Assembly (NCBI GenBank): GCA_965238045.1
Contig: CBDEGU010000012.1
Location: 2,542,001 to 2,606,000, forward strand
DNA: 64,000 nucleotides
Origin: CBDEGU01 sp965238045
GTDB lineage: Bacteria > Acidobacteriota > Terriglobia > Bryobacterales > UBA6623
Reading direction: 5' to 3'
The notes under the pieces are model-generated. The model searched no databases, had not been told where the DNA came from, and worked only from the letters and a program-made list of their open reading frames with translations. The first letter of the stretch is position 1. The number at the start of each line of letters is the position of its first letter. Shown here piece after piece: positions 25,617 to 34,766 of the stretch. Made by a program: the position numbers and the translations under genes.

Positions 25617-26822
25617 TCATGAGGAGTCGATAGCCTCGGGCAGGGCCATGGCCCCGGCGCGCAGCGCCAGTTCCAGCGCCGAGAGCCATGCGACCACGCG
25701 CAGCCTTCCCTCGCGGCAGAGCGGGCAGCGGCGCTCCACAGCTTGCCGTTGCTCCTTGCTCAACAAGGCAGGGGAAACTTCCCTCGTCGCGGACGCCTGG
25801 AGGAGTTCCCGGCAGCGGGCCAAGCCCACCGCGCGTCTGCGATGAGCCAAGAAACCGTAGTAGCGGATCTTGACGAAGCCACGCGGCAGCACATGCAGCA
25901 AGAAGCGCCGCAAAAACTCGACCGCGTCGAGCGTCATCGTCTCGATGCGGTGGTTGTTCTTGGCGTTGCGAAAACGCAAGCGCAGGCGGCCGTCATGGAG
26001 CGAGCGCAAGCGACCGTTAGAGATGGCGACGCGATGGGTATAACGAGCCAGATACTTGAGCACCTGTTCGGGTCCGGCCATGGGCGGCTTGACGTAGACC
26101 ACCCACTCGGTTGTTCTCAGTTTTCGCAGCCAAGAGTGAAAACGTTCGGGCTTCGTCAGCGGGGCCAGCTGCCGGTCGAGTTCCAGCTCGCCGTGTTCGA
26201 ACGCCCGCCGCAAACCGTCTAAGAGCTTGCCGCGAAACAAGCGGCTCAGAGGCCGTACGGGCAGGAAAAACTTCTTGCGGCAGCGGATCCATCGGCTGCC
26301 GTCGAGCGCCATCCCTCCCGCCGGCACGACGCAGTGCAGGTGCGGATGAGGCAGCAGTATCTGGTTCCAGGTATGCAATACGGCGAAGAAGCCGATCTGG
26401 GCGCCCAAACGCTTGGGGTCGCGAGCGAGTTGTTGCAAGCTTTGAGAGGCCGCCTCGAACAGCAGACGGTAGAAGAGTCGCTGATTCTGGAGGGCCAACA
26501 TTGCCAGGGCCCCTGGCACGGTGAACACAACATGGCAGTAGTGCACCGGAAGTAGTTCCTGCGCCCGTGCCCCCAGCCAGCGGTCACGCGCCGCCGACTG
26601 GCACTTCGGACAGTGCCGGTTCGAGCACGAGTTGTACGCGATCCGTTCCTGCGAGCAAGAATCGCACTGTTCGATGTGAGCGCCCTGGGCGGCGCTGCGA
26701 CACGAACCGATGTCGCGAAGGGCCTTGCGTTGACGAGCGGAGAGGCGGTGTCCCCAGCGCTCGAGCAACTCCCCTTCGTGTTGGCGAATGACATCGGCCA
26801 CTTCCAGCCGATGCCGGCTCAT
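25617..26822 (-). CDS. IS91-family transposase (Y2 HUH)
   Basis: 401 residues from ATG 26822, overlapping the stop of the upstream recombinase gene (ATGA). The N-terminal zinc-binding region has HIEQCDSCSQERI and CSNRHCPKCQ. The HUH motif is PHLHCVV (LLPHPHLHCVVPAGG), and the tyrosine helix region is VLKYLARYTHRVAISNGRL. A second cysteine pair (RCPLCREGRL) lies near the C-terminus. Such enzymes move by rolling-circle transposition and can carry adjacent DNA. The frame is intact. Confidence 0.92.
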   Translation of the reverse strand: MSRHRLEVADVIRQHEGELLERWGHRLSARQRKALRDIGSCRSAAQGAHIEQCDSCSQERIAYNSCSNRHCPKCQSAARDRWLGARAQELLPVHYCHVVFTVPGALAMLALQNQRLFYRLLFEAASQSLQQLARDPKRLGAQIGFFAVLHTWNQILLPHPHLHCVVPAGGMALDGSRWIRCRKKFFLPVRPLSRLFRGKLLDGLRRAFEHGELELDRQLAPLTKPERFHSWLRKLRTTEWVVYVKPPMAGPEQVLKYLARYTHRVAISNGRLRSLHDGRLRLRFRNAKNNHRIETMTLDAVEFLRRFLLHVLPRGFVKIRYYGFLAHRRRAVGLARCRELLQASATREVSPALLSKEQRQAVERRCPLCREGRLRVVAWLSALELALRAGAMALPEAIDSS

Positions 26823-27694
26823 CGCCGGCGCCGGTCCCCGTCGTCGGTGAGCGCTTCGCGAATCTCGAGTGCTTCGAGTGGGCTCTGCGTCGTGCGCAGG
26901 CGCAATTCCGAGACATGCAGATAGCGCGCCGTCGTCTTGAGGCTGACGTGCCCCAGCAAGACCTGGATGGTGCGCAGATCCGTCCCCGCTTCCAGCAAGT
27001 GCGTGGCAAAGGAATGCCGCAGCACGTGCGGGCTCACCGGTTTGCGGATGCCTGCCTGGCGACCAAGCTTTTGGCAGATCTGCCGTACCCCCGAGGGCCG
27101 CAGCTGGGCGCCGTGGATACGGCCGGGAAACAGCAACTCGTTCGGCTTCGCCCAGCGCCAGTACAGACGCAGCAACTCCAGTAGCTTGGGAGACAACATC
27201 ACCTGGCGTGGCTTCTCTCCTTTGCCGCGGCGCACCAGGATCACCATCCGCTGCGAGTCAATGTCCCCCGCTTCGAGTTGCAACACTTCGTCGAGACGCA
27301 ACCCGGCTCCGTAGAGCGTCGCGAGGATCGCGCGATGCTTCAGGTTCACCGCGGCGTCCAACAGCGCCGTCACTTCTTCACGGCTCAGCACGACCGGTAG
27401 GCGACGCCGGACCTTGGGCCGTGCGATGCGTTCGACAACCCAGGGTCGCTCGAGTGTCTGGCTGTAGAAGAACTTCAGCCCCGCCGTGCGCACCCCGAAC
27501 GTCGCACCGGCCAGCTTACGCCGCTCGATCAAGTCAAGCTGATACTCGCGAATCTGCTTCGGGCCCAGTTGCTCCGGCGACTTGCCGAAGTAGCGGGCGA
27601 GATCCTCGACGGCCTTGGTATAACTCCGAATCGTCTGCGGCGAATAGCTGCGCAGCCGCAGGTCTTGGATCATCTTCTGACGTAGCTTGGTCAT
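26819..27694 (-). CDS. tyrosine recombinase paired with the IS91 transposase
   Basis: 291 residues, XerC/D-like. A SAM-like core-binding domain (SYSPQTIRSYTKAVEDLARY) precedes the catalytic domain with GAGLRLDEVLQL (Arg), SPHVLRHSFATHLLEAG (His-x-x-Arg), LLGHVSLKTTARYLHV (His and nucleophilic Tyr). It overlaps the transposase start by 4 nt, so they form one operon. Two-gene modules with a recombinase upstream of an IS91 transposase are known in several phyla. The recombinase's task is unclear. Confidence 0.88.
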   Translation of the reverse strand: MTKLRQKMIQDLRLRSYSPQTIRSYTKAVEDLARYFGKSPEQLGPKQIREYQLDLIERRKLAGATFGVRTAGLKFFYSQTLERPWVVERIARPKVRRRLPVVLSREEVTALLDAAVNLKHRAILATLYGAGLRLDEVLQLEAGDIDSQRMVILVRRGKGEKPRQVMLSPKLLELLRLYWRWAKPNELLFPGRIHGAQLRPSGVRQICQKLGRQAGIRKPVSPHVLRHSFATHLLEAGTDLRTIQVLLGHVSLKTTARYLHVSELRLRTTQSPLEALEIREALTDDGDRRRR

Positions 27695-28013
27695 GAACGA
27701 CCTCCTCTCGGTCGCTCATTATTCCTCTACCTCAACAAAGTTTCAATCCTTCCCCACTCGCCGGCCTCCCCTTCACCTCTGCCGCGCCAGCGGCTTCGTC
27801 CAACAACCGTTCGCACTCGCTATCCGCCGAGATTCTCGCTAGCCGCCTGATGGGACTCGATTCGGGCCAGATCGACCACGGGTTGCGGAGACTCTGATGC
27901 CTGATTGCTCAACGGGAAATTATTTCTCGACATCTATCCGACGTTGACGCCCTTTCGTCGAACATTCTAGCTGTATGGAGCGAAGGTTACCACGGCAACG
28001 TCCCAATTAAACG
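27695..28013. other. spacer without recognisable content
   Basis: About 320 bp upstream of the recombinase. It must contain the promoter and the other end of the IS91-type element. I see no gene, repeat or clear promoter. Confidence 0.4.
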
Positions 28014-28073
28014 TCTCTCGCAGGAACCATAACTCTCAACAGCAGAACACGTTCGAGTTTTTGGACAGTACGG
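28014..28073. repeat. orphan end of the IS at 61.8-63.1 kb
   Basis: This 60-bp stretch, containing CCATAACTCTCAACAGCAGA and TCGAGTTTTTGGACA, matches 63080-63136 with few mismatches. It represents the right end of the IS element found complete at 61764-63131, with the rest of the element absent here. Confidence 0.8.
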
Positions 28074-28185
28074 GATCGATGACCTCGGCAGCTCTGATTT
28101 CGCCGGCGCTGAATGAGTGGCTGTAAACCTTCGCGGTGACATTCACGCTCGAGTGACCCAGACACTTGGAAACGGTTTGGAGTGG
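28036..28185 (-). pseudogene. C-terminal fragment of a tyrosine integrase
   Basis: The peptide LQTVSKCLGHSSVNVTAKVY followed by SHSFSAGEIRAAEVID is the end of a phage-type integrase, including LGH and the nucleophilic tyrosine. The upstream catalytic domain is missing. The last residues (SKNSNVFCC) are encoded by the IS end overlapping this fragment. The 28186-28438 stretch upstream shows nothing else. Confidence 0.7.
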
Positions 28186-28438
28186 ACCCCTGAGGCGAGG
28201 CCAAGAAATAAGGGACGTGTTGCGGTTGACTGAAAAAGCATAGCGCATCCAGCCCAATAGAGGCATGATCGAGTCAGCCGGGGAAGCGGAGGCGGGCTCT
28301 GCTGGAGAGCATCCCGCCAAGGAATACCCGGCCGCAAACTCATCCAAACGATGAGCGCGGGGTGCGCACCCAGCGAGGCCGCATCCCGCCTTCTGCTTCA
28401 CCATCGGATCGATAGATCTGCTCATGCCTTAAGAAAAC

Positions 28439-29261
28439 TCAGGCGGCCTCAGCCGCCTCTTCCAGCAGCCGCTCATACTCTTCCGGCGGCCGATACCCCA
28501 GCGACGAATGCAATCGCCTGCGATTGTATTCCCGCTCAATATAAGCGCCGATCTCGGCCTGCGCCTCGGCCAAACTTTCATATTCGTTGCATGCGACTTC
28601 CTCCGTTTTCAAAGTCTTGAAAAAGCTTTCCACATGAGCGTTATCCCGCGGCCGGCCCTTGCGGTTCATCGAGATCCTCGCGCCGGCTTTGCGCAGTGTT
28701 GCCACATAGGCCTCCGAAGCGTACTGCCAGCCCTGGTCGGAATGGTGTATCCAACCCGGCGCCGGCCGGCGGCTGCTTAGAGCCTGTTCCAGCGCCGCCA
28801 TCGGCAACTCAGTTTTCATAGTCGAACCCACGGCCCAACCCACCACCCGCCGCGAAAATACGTCTAACACCACGGCCACATAGACGAAGCGGTTTCTCAA
28901 TTGCACATAGCGGATAGCGGAGCCCCACAACTGGTTCGGACCCGTGGGCCGCAACTCGCGCGTCAGGTTCTCGTAACGCCGCGGCGAGTGTTTCGAGTCG
29001 GTCGTTTGCGGAACCCTCCGGCGACTCCGGCGCAATAGATTCTCTTCGCGCATCACCCGCTGTACGCGCTTGCGGTTGACGCTCAGCTTTTGACGGCGCA
29101 CTTGATGGGTCGTCCGCCGCGTGCCGTAGGCCGGATGGTCCAAGGCCACCTGGACGATCGCCTGGCGCAGTTGCCGGGCGTGCTCGCTGCCGGGGTTTCG
29201 GCTTGCGGTAGAGGCTCGAGCGAGCCAGTCCGCTCAACTGGCACAGATCGCGTGCGCTCAT
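28439..29261 (-). pseudogene. IS3-family transposase OrfB, frameshifted and missing a catalytic Asp
   Basis: The start (MSARDLCQLSGLARSSLYRK) is in one frame to about 29180; the rest (VALDHPAYGTRRTTHQVRRQ onward) continues in another. One extra base around GCACGCCCGG explains the shift. The rve core has HHSDQGWQYAS (second Asp) and DNAHVESFFKTLK (Glu), but the first position reads LWGSAIRYVQL where family members have W-x-x-D-I-T-Y. The first catalytic Asp is therefore replaced by Ala. The element should be inactive on both counts. Clear terminal inverted repeats could not be defined. Confidence 0.8.
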
Positions 29262-29267
29262 TTCGCC

Positions 29268-29690
29268 TTAGCTCCCTGTCGCCGTGCTGCTTGTTGCTGT
29301 GGGCACTGTTGTCTTGCTGCCTTGCGGCGCGTACTTGGTCGATGAGGCGCCGGTTCCACTGACGATGCTGGGCCGGCGCAGATCCCCGGCACGCCGCAAG
29401 GCTGCGGACAAAAAATCAATCTCCATGGCCTGGCGGCCGACTTTGGGTTCCAGCTCGGCCAGGCGGGCCTCGGCCTCGCGGCTGGGCTCGACACGGGCGC
29501 TGCCGTCGGGGCGGCGTCCTGGGCCGGGAAAGGCTCCCTCGACGCCATAGCGCTCGACTTGGGCCAGCCAGTGGTAGAGCTTTTCGCGTTTCACCTCGAG
29601 CTCGCGCGCTAGAGCCGAGCCCGACTCGCCGGCTTCGAGCCGCCTGACGGCCGCCAGCTTGAACTCCTTGCTGAATCGTCTTCGAGACAA
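29268..29690 (-). CDS. IS3-family transposase OrfA
   Basis: 140 residues from ATG 29690. The N-terminal helix-turn-helix is of the IS3 type (RRRFSKEFKLAAVRRLEAGE and SALARELEVKREKLYHW). The helical region (EAEARLAELEPKVGRQAMEI) probably forms the leucine-zipper-like segment. The normal OrfA-OrfB slippage arrangement is not seen: OrfA ends 6 nt before the OrfB ATG. With OrfB broken, this gene is a remnant. Confidence 0.85.
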   Translation of the reverse strand: MSRRRFSKEFKLAAVRRLEAGESGSALARELEVKREKLYHWLAQVERYGVEGAFPGPGRRPDGSARVEPSREAEARLAELEPKVGRQAMEIDFLSAALRRAGDLRRPSIVSGTGASSTKYAPQGSKTTVPTATSSTATGS

Positions 29691-30580
29691 TTGAACCTCC
29701 TTGCCGTTCTCTGGTTCATTGTCCCTTCTTTACTGGTCTCGCTTTTGGGGTCCATTCCAAATCATGAATATACTGTGCCAGCCAGCCGTCCATCGTTGCC
29801 CCCCTGCGCCCAGCCAGCCGGCAAGCGAATCAGCGCAACCAGCAACCCAAGAACTACCAAACAGACCCAATCTTGCCGAGCCCCATCTAAATCAACAACT
29901 TGCCGGCCCGCAATCACCGCGGACCCGTAGCGTAGGATCTCGGTTTTGAGATCCGCGGCTTTTCCCGCCCCAGCAAACCATGAATCCCCCGCGCCCGCCA
30001 CCTGCCGTTGAGTCCCCCTCTCCAACAGGCGAGTCACAACAATTCAATCCCACCAAATCAACAACATACGCCAAAAACACCCCAAAACACTTGACAGCCC
30101 GTGTTAGCCTATACCCGTAACGACCGGAAAGGATAGATCACCGCGATCCCCCGACCGTTTCCTGGCCAGGACAGAAAGCTCGCCCCGCGATTCATAACCT
30201 CCTCGAATCACAGAGGAGAGGGTGACCGCAAAGGCGGGTCTTCGGACGGCTCTCGAAGGTGGACATCCACCGCGAAGGGCTACGAGCGCAGTCGTGCACC
30301 ATCACCGCGCAAGATCACCGCGCGGCAGGACGGCGCGCGAGAACCCCTCGCCCGGAACCGCCTGCAACTTCCGGCTGGGGCGGCTCGCCGGGATCACATA
30401 GTCGGAACGAGAGGCGTCTCTCACTTTTTTGAAATTTTCTGAATTTGAAAAAGAAGCACCACGAAGAACGAAGCCAGCAACCTCAGCCACCCACCCAACC
30501 CATCCGCCAAACGATGCACCGGCGCCAGGGGCGAGACACCGTCGAGCCCCTCAACCCGCCCGCGGCCGTCCAAATATCCG

Positions 30581-30606
30581 AAAAACCGGGCAAATCCGGA
30601 CAAAAC
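30581..30606. repeat. 26-bp direct repeat, copy 1
   Basis: AAAAACCGGGCA followed by AATCCGGACAAAAC. It is nearly the same as 30704-30729. Each copy has a CCGG...CCGG core. Confidence 0.6.
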
Positions 30607-30703
30607 GAAGCCGCGAAACCAACCCCACCATCCATCGCCCAAGAACCCTTCCCCGACCCGTCCTCAGCCGCTTCCCTCACAAAAAAAACCAAAATAAATC
30701 CCC

Positions 30704-30729
30704 AAAAACCGGGCATTACCGGACAAAAG
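30704..30729. repeat. 26-bp direct repeat, copy 2
   Basis: AAAAACCGGGCA followed by TTACCGGACAAAAG; 123 bp from copy 1. Function unknown. Confidence 0.6.
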
Positions 30730-30820
30730 GTCACTCCCAAATCCGCCGTCTCGACCGCCTAATTGCCGTCGGCCAGAGGCCGCGTCGTATGCGGCGGCAG
30801 GGTCGCTCACGCACCGCGGC

Positions 30821-33800
30821 TCACGCCAGACGGCCCGCGCCGGCGAGTTGCCTCTCGCGCGGCTTGGACTTGGATCGCGGACCGGCGGGGAATTCGTAGT
30901 CGCCGATCTTGACCGAAACCAGCTTGGAGACTCCCGGCTCCTGCATGGTGACGCCGTAGAGGGTTTGGGCCGCCTCCATGGTCGTCTTGGCGTGGGTGAT
31001 GACGATGAACTGCGTTTCGTCCCCCATCTGCTGAATCAAGCGCCGCAGGCGGATCAGGTTCGCCTCGTCGAGCGCGGCGTCCACCTCGTCCAGCACACAG
31101 AACGGACTGGGCTTGTATTGGAAGATGGCCATGAGCAGCGCGATGGCGGTGAGCGACTTCTCGCCGCCCGAGAGCAGGGCGAGATTCTGGAGGCGCTTTC
31201 CGGGAGGCTGGGCGACGATATCGACGCCGGCGTCCCTCGAATCCTCCATCTCGATGAGCCGCATCTCGCCGACGCCGCCGCCGAACAGGGTCCGAAACGT
31301 CGAGTGGAAGTTCTGATTGATCGCCTCGAAGGCCTCTTGAAACTGCCGGTGCGAGACCGTCTCGATTTTCGTGATGGCCTTCTGCGTATGGCGGATCGAG
31401 TCGAGCAGGTCCTGCCGCTGGGTATCGAGAAACTCCAGCCGCTGCTGCGCTTCCTCGAACTCGCCGAGCGCCAGGATGTTGACCGGCCCGAGGTTCTCAA
31501 TCTTGGTCTCAAGCTGCTGGTGAAGTGCCTCGGCTTGATCGAGCTTATCTGGGTCGTAGTCTCCGTCCCAGTCTTGGATCAGATCCCCGGCCGGGCGTGA
31601 GAGCTCGCGCCGGGAATGCTCATCAAGATGCTTGAGATCCGAGCGTAACTCGGCACGGCGCAACTCAATCGCGGAGCGGCGGTCGCGGACGACCTCCCAC
31701 TCGGCGCGCTTCTTCTTGAGCTCCTCCTCGAGCGAGGTGTGCCGGTCGCGGGCGGCCCGCAGGTGCGTGGCTCGGTCGTTCACCTCGGCTTCGAGCGTGA
31801 GCCGGCCCGTGGTCTCATTTTCGATGCGGCCGCCGAGGTCGGTATTGTCAGCGAGCAGGCGGGTCCGTTGGCTGGCCCACTCGGCGACCTGAGCGGCCAA
31901 GCGGTCGCGCCGTTCGGTGTGCTCGCGGCTCGACTCGCTGATGTGTTCAAGAGCCGCGGCGGCCGAACGGCGCCGCTCTTCGAAACCGGCCAGGCCGGCG
32001 AGCAGCTTAGTCTGCTCCTCGGCCAGACGGTCGCGTTCGATTTGCTCTCCTTCCATGCGGAGGGTGAGAGCCGCCTGCGTCTGCTCGGCCTCGCGGCGCC
32101 CGCTTTCCGACTGCTCAATGGCGGTCTGGCGCGCGCCGAATTTCGACTTCGCGTCGGCGGCATCGCGGGTCAGCCGTTCGATCTCGGAGCGCGATATGCC
32201 GGCGGCCCGGCCGGCTCGCTCGGCCTGATCTTTCAACTGCCGAAGACCAAGCTCGGCGGCAATCGTCTCTCTTTCCGATTCCCGCAGCCGCTCCTGCAAG
32301 CGCTCGAGTTCTTCCCCTTTCCCGGCAAGTTCTCGTTCGCCGGTCTCGATCGAGGTTTCGAGAGACGCGAGCTGCTGCTCGGCTGCCTCGAGCCGGGGCC
32401 GAAGCTCGCGCAACTCGCGCTTGAGGGCCAGCGGGCCGGCTGTGTTCTTCTTGCCGCCGCTCACGGTATAGCCGCGAAAACAGAGCCCGCCGGGCAACAA
32501 GAAGAACAAGTCCGGATACTGCACGGCCAGCCGCCGGGCGTCGTCTTCTGTCTCGACCAAATAGCAGGAACGCAGCTTCGGCAACAGGGTCGAGGCCGAT
32601 CCCGAGAGCCCATTGGTCAGGCGCACGGCATCGGCCAGACGCCCCCGAACACCGGTCTCGGGCCCCAGCGCCGGCTCTTCCAGAGGAGCCGGCGTTTCTG
32701 GATGGATCAGAAACGTGGCGCAGCCTTGCAGCTCGGCTCGCAGCAGCGCAATGCCCGATTGCGCCTCTCCCCAATCCTTGACCACCACGTATTCGAGCTC
32801 TTCGCGAAGGAACTCTTCGGCGGCTTTTTCGAACTCCGCGTCCACCTCCACGAAATCGGCGAGGATCCCCGACGGGCGGAAGTCGCCGCGGGGGCGGCTC
32901 TGAAGCGCCGCGAACAGATTCTTCACCGTTTCGGTGGTGTAAGCATGGTGGGAGAGGATCTCTTCGAGCGATTCATGGCGGGCGCGCAGCCGAGACAGCT
33001 CATGCCGCAGGCGGTCGGCCTCTTCGCGCCGCTGGCGCGCTTGCTCCTTGCGCTGAGTAATCTCGTCTTGGAGCCTTTGCTTGTCCGCGGCCAGGGAATC
33101 GAGCAGGGCCTGGTGCTTGTCGATCTGAGTTTCGGCCTCGGAGCGCTTGCCGGCTAACTGCTCCAGTTCGGCTTCCGAGGCCGCGTGCTCTTCGCGGACA
33201 CGGGCCAGCCGCCGCTCGTTACCGGCCAGGAATTCTTCGATCTTGGCCTGCTGATTCTTGAGCTCGGCGACTTCGCTGAGCAGGCGCAACACGCTCTGGC
33301 GGAGTTGCTCCCGCTCCTGTTCGCCTTGGCGTACCGCCGACTGTCGTCCTTCGAGCGCGGTTGTCTTGACGGTGAGCTGTTTGCGGAGTTCTTCAATGCG
33401 GCCTTCGACATCTCCGAAGGCGGTCTCTTCCCGGTCGAGCTGGAGTTCGAGGTCCTCTATCCGCTGATTGAGCTGAACGATTTCGGCCTCGGCCTGAACC
33501 TTTCGCGCCTCGGTCTCCTGGGCCGTGCGGGCCTGCTGCTCCAGCCGAGAGCGCAAGCGTTCCATGCCAACGGTAAGGCGAGAGAGATCCGCCCTCTTGG
33601 CCTCGAGGGTCTGCTCGTCCTCTTGCTCCTGACGGCGGCTCGTGCCGAGGGTGTTCTCGAGTTCCTCGACGCGGGCGGAAAATTGACGATACTGGGTTTC
33701 GATCGCCTCCATCTGCCCGGTTGCCTCGGCAATGCGCCGGTCGAGCTTCTGGCAGCGGCCCGCGAGCAGGCCCGCGAGGTTGTCGTCGCGCTGTTTCTTG

Positions 33801-34501
33801 AGTTCGGCATAGCGCCTGGCCCGCGAAGCCTGACGCTTGAGCGAGTTGACTTGCCGAATGACTTCCTGGAGGATGTCGTTGACGCGGTGCAGGTTCCGCT
33901 TGGCGCTTTCGAGCTTGAACTCAGCGAGCCGCCGCCGCGACTTGAATCGCGTGATGCCAGCCGCCTCTTCGAGAATCGCGCGGCGGTCAAGAGGCCGCGA
34001 ACTCAGGATCTGCCCCACCCGCCCCTGCTCGATAATCGCGTAGTGCTCGGGCCCCAAACCCGTGCCCATGAAAACGTCTTGAATATCTCGCAGGCGGCAG
34101 ATCTTGCCGTTGAGCAGATACTGGCTCTCTCCCGAGCGGAACAGCTTGCGGGTGACGACGATCTCGGCGGGCTTGTTCGTTCCGCCCGCGCCATGACCGT
34201 TTCCGTTCGACGGCTTGGCATCCAAATAGGCATCAGCGTCGAGCAGCGTCATGCTGACCGAAGCCATCCCGGAAGGCTTGCGGTCGCGCGATCCGCTGAA
34301 GATCACGTCCTGCATCCGCGTGCCGCGCAACGTCTTGGCCGAGCGCTCGCCCAGCACCCAACTGATCGAGTCGCTGATGTTCGACTTGCCGCAGCCGTTT
34401 GGCCCCACGATCGCCGAGATGCCCCCACCGTTGAAATCCAGGTACTGGCGGTCGCAGAAGGACTTGAAACCAAGCAGTTCGAGTTTCTTCAGCTTGAGCA
34501 A
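30821..34501 (-). CDS. smc: chromosome segregation protein SMC
   Basis: 1226 residues, the usual SMC length. The N-terminal head has Walker A IVGPNGCGKSNISD (residues 31-44) and the conserved SWVLGERSAKTLRG. Two long coiled-coil arms, rich in Glu/Arg/Gln/Leu, flank a hinge at about residues 520-680. The C-terminal head has the signature LLSGGEKSLTAIAL and Walker B PFCVLDEVDAALDEAN. SMC organises and separates chromosomes with ScpAB. The start is TTG at 34501: no ATG or GTG is available in frame nearby, a ribosome site (AAAGGTGA) lies 3-5 nt upstream, and the MLKLKKLELLGFKSF start is canonical. Confidence 0.97.
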   Translation of the reverse strand: MLKLKKLELLGFKSFCDRQYLDFNGGGISAIVGPNGCGKSNISDSISWVLGERSAKTLRGTRMQDVIFSGSRDRKPSGMASVSMTLLDADAYLDAKPSNGNGHGAGGTNKPAEIVVTRKLFRSGESQYLLNGKICRLRDIQDVFMGTGLGPEHYAIIEQGRVGQILSSRPLDRRAILEEAAGITRFKSRRRLAEFKLESAKRNLHRVNDILQEVIRQVNSLKRQASRARRYAELKKQRDDNLAGLLAGRCQKLDRRIAEATGQMEAIETQYRQFSARVEELENTLGTSRRQEQEDEQTLEAKRADLSRLTVGMERLRSRLEQQARTAQETEARKVQAEAEIVQLNQRIEDLELQLDREETAFGDVEGRIEELRKQLTVKTTALEGRQSAVRQGEQEREQLRQSVLRLLSEVAELKNQQAKIEEFLAGNERRLARVREEHAASEAELEQLAGKRSEAETQIDKHQALLDSLAADKQRLQDEITQRKEQARQRREEADRLRHELSRLRARHESLEEILSHHAYTTETVKNLFAALQSRPRGDFRPSGILADFVEVDAEFEKAAEEFLREELEYVVVKDWGEAQSGIALLRAELQGCATFLIHPETPAPLEEPALGPETGVRGRLADAVRLTNGLSGSASTLLPKLRSCYLVETEDDARRLAVQYPDLFFLLPGGLCFRGYTVSGGKKNTAGPLALKRELRELRPRLEAAEQQLASLETSIETGERELAGKGEELERLQERLRESERETIAAELGLRQLKDQAERAGRAAGISRSEIERLTRDAADAKSKFGARQTAIEQSESGRREAEQTQAALTLRMEGEQIERDRLAEEQTKLLAGLAGFEERRRSAAAALEHISESSREHTERRDRLAAQVAEWASQRTRLLADNTDLGGRIENETTGRLTLEAEVNDRATHLRAARDRHTSLEEELKKKRAEWEVVRDRRSAIELRRAELRSDLKHLDEHSRRELSRPAGDLIQDWDGDYDPDKLDQAEALHQQLETKIENLGPVNILALGEFEEAQQRLEFLDTQRQDLLDSIRHTQKAITKIETVSHRQFQEAFEAINQNFHSTFRTLFGGGVGEMRLIEMEDSRDAGVDIVAQPPGKRLQNLALLSGGEKSLTAIALLMAIFQYKPSPFCVLDEVDAALDEANLIRLRRLIQQMGDETQFIVITHAKTTMEAAQTLYGVTMQEPGVSKLVSVKIGDYEFPAGPRSKSKPRERQLAGAGRLA

Positions 34502-34747
34502 GAGATCACCTTTCCCAACGGCGGCGGACCCGTTTCATGGCCACCGGTTTTCCTCATTCTACCCGCAGACGACCGACGCGGCGTGAACTAGCGCGGCACG
34601 GCCGATCTCACTCTCTGTCGCCTGTTTAGAGTACTCTCCTTGGCACCGCTTGTAAAGGGGTTTGACAACAATATCTAGGGGTATGTTGGTTTCCTGCTAC
34701 GAAATATAGAATATGAGTTGACGATATTTTCTCTGCTATCAATGGGA

Positions 34748-34753
34748 TATAAT
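34748..34753 (+). promoter_or_regulatory. -10 box of the PD40 gene
   Basis: A perfect TATAAT sits 13 bp before the ATG at 34767 in an AT-rich stretch of the smc/PD40 divergent region. No good -35 is spaced at 17 bp (TTGACG is 24 bp upstream). The expected transcript leader is only a few nucleotides long. Confidence 0.5.
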
Positions 34754-34766
34754 CGTAGCTTCAAGG

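Larger units (their letters stand above)
29691..30820. other. 1.1-kb non-coding region, partly structured
   Basis: No convincing gene on either strand; the open frames present are low-complexity Pro/Arg/Thr peptides. Notable features are a GGATCTC...GAGATCC hairpin (about 29936-29955), a dense run of complementary GC segments at 30120-30420 including GGTGGACATCCACC, and two AAAAACCGGGCA...CCGGACAAAA repeats. The position downstream of smc (convergent) and upstream of the IS3 orfA suggests decayed or regulatory sequence. Confidence 0.45.

Noticed and set aside
25384..25689. Minus-strand 101-codon frame after the IS91 transposase
   Set aside because: It overlaps the transposase 3' end in another frame and shows no family motif; possibly part of the element's end but not supportable.
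30429..30899. 156-codon plus-strand protein in the gene desert
   Set aside because: Low-complexity Pro/Arg/Thr/Lys peptide, overlapping the 3' end of smc, without ribosome site or motif.
31739..34591. Two plus-strand frames of about 470 codons opposite smc
   Set aside because: They are shadows of the smc coding strand; the smc reading is certain from Walker, hinge and signature motifs.
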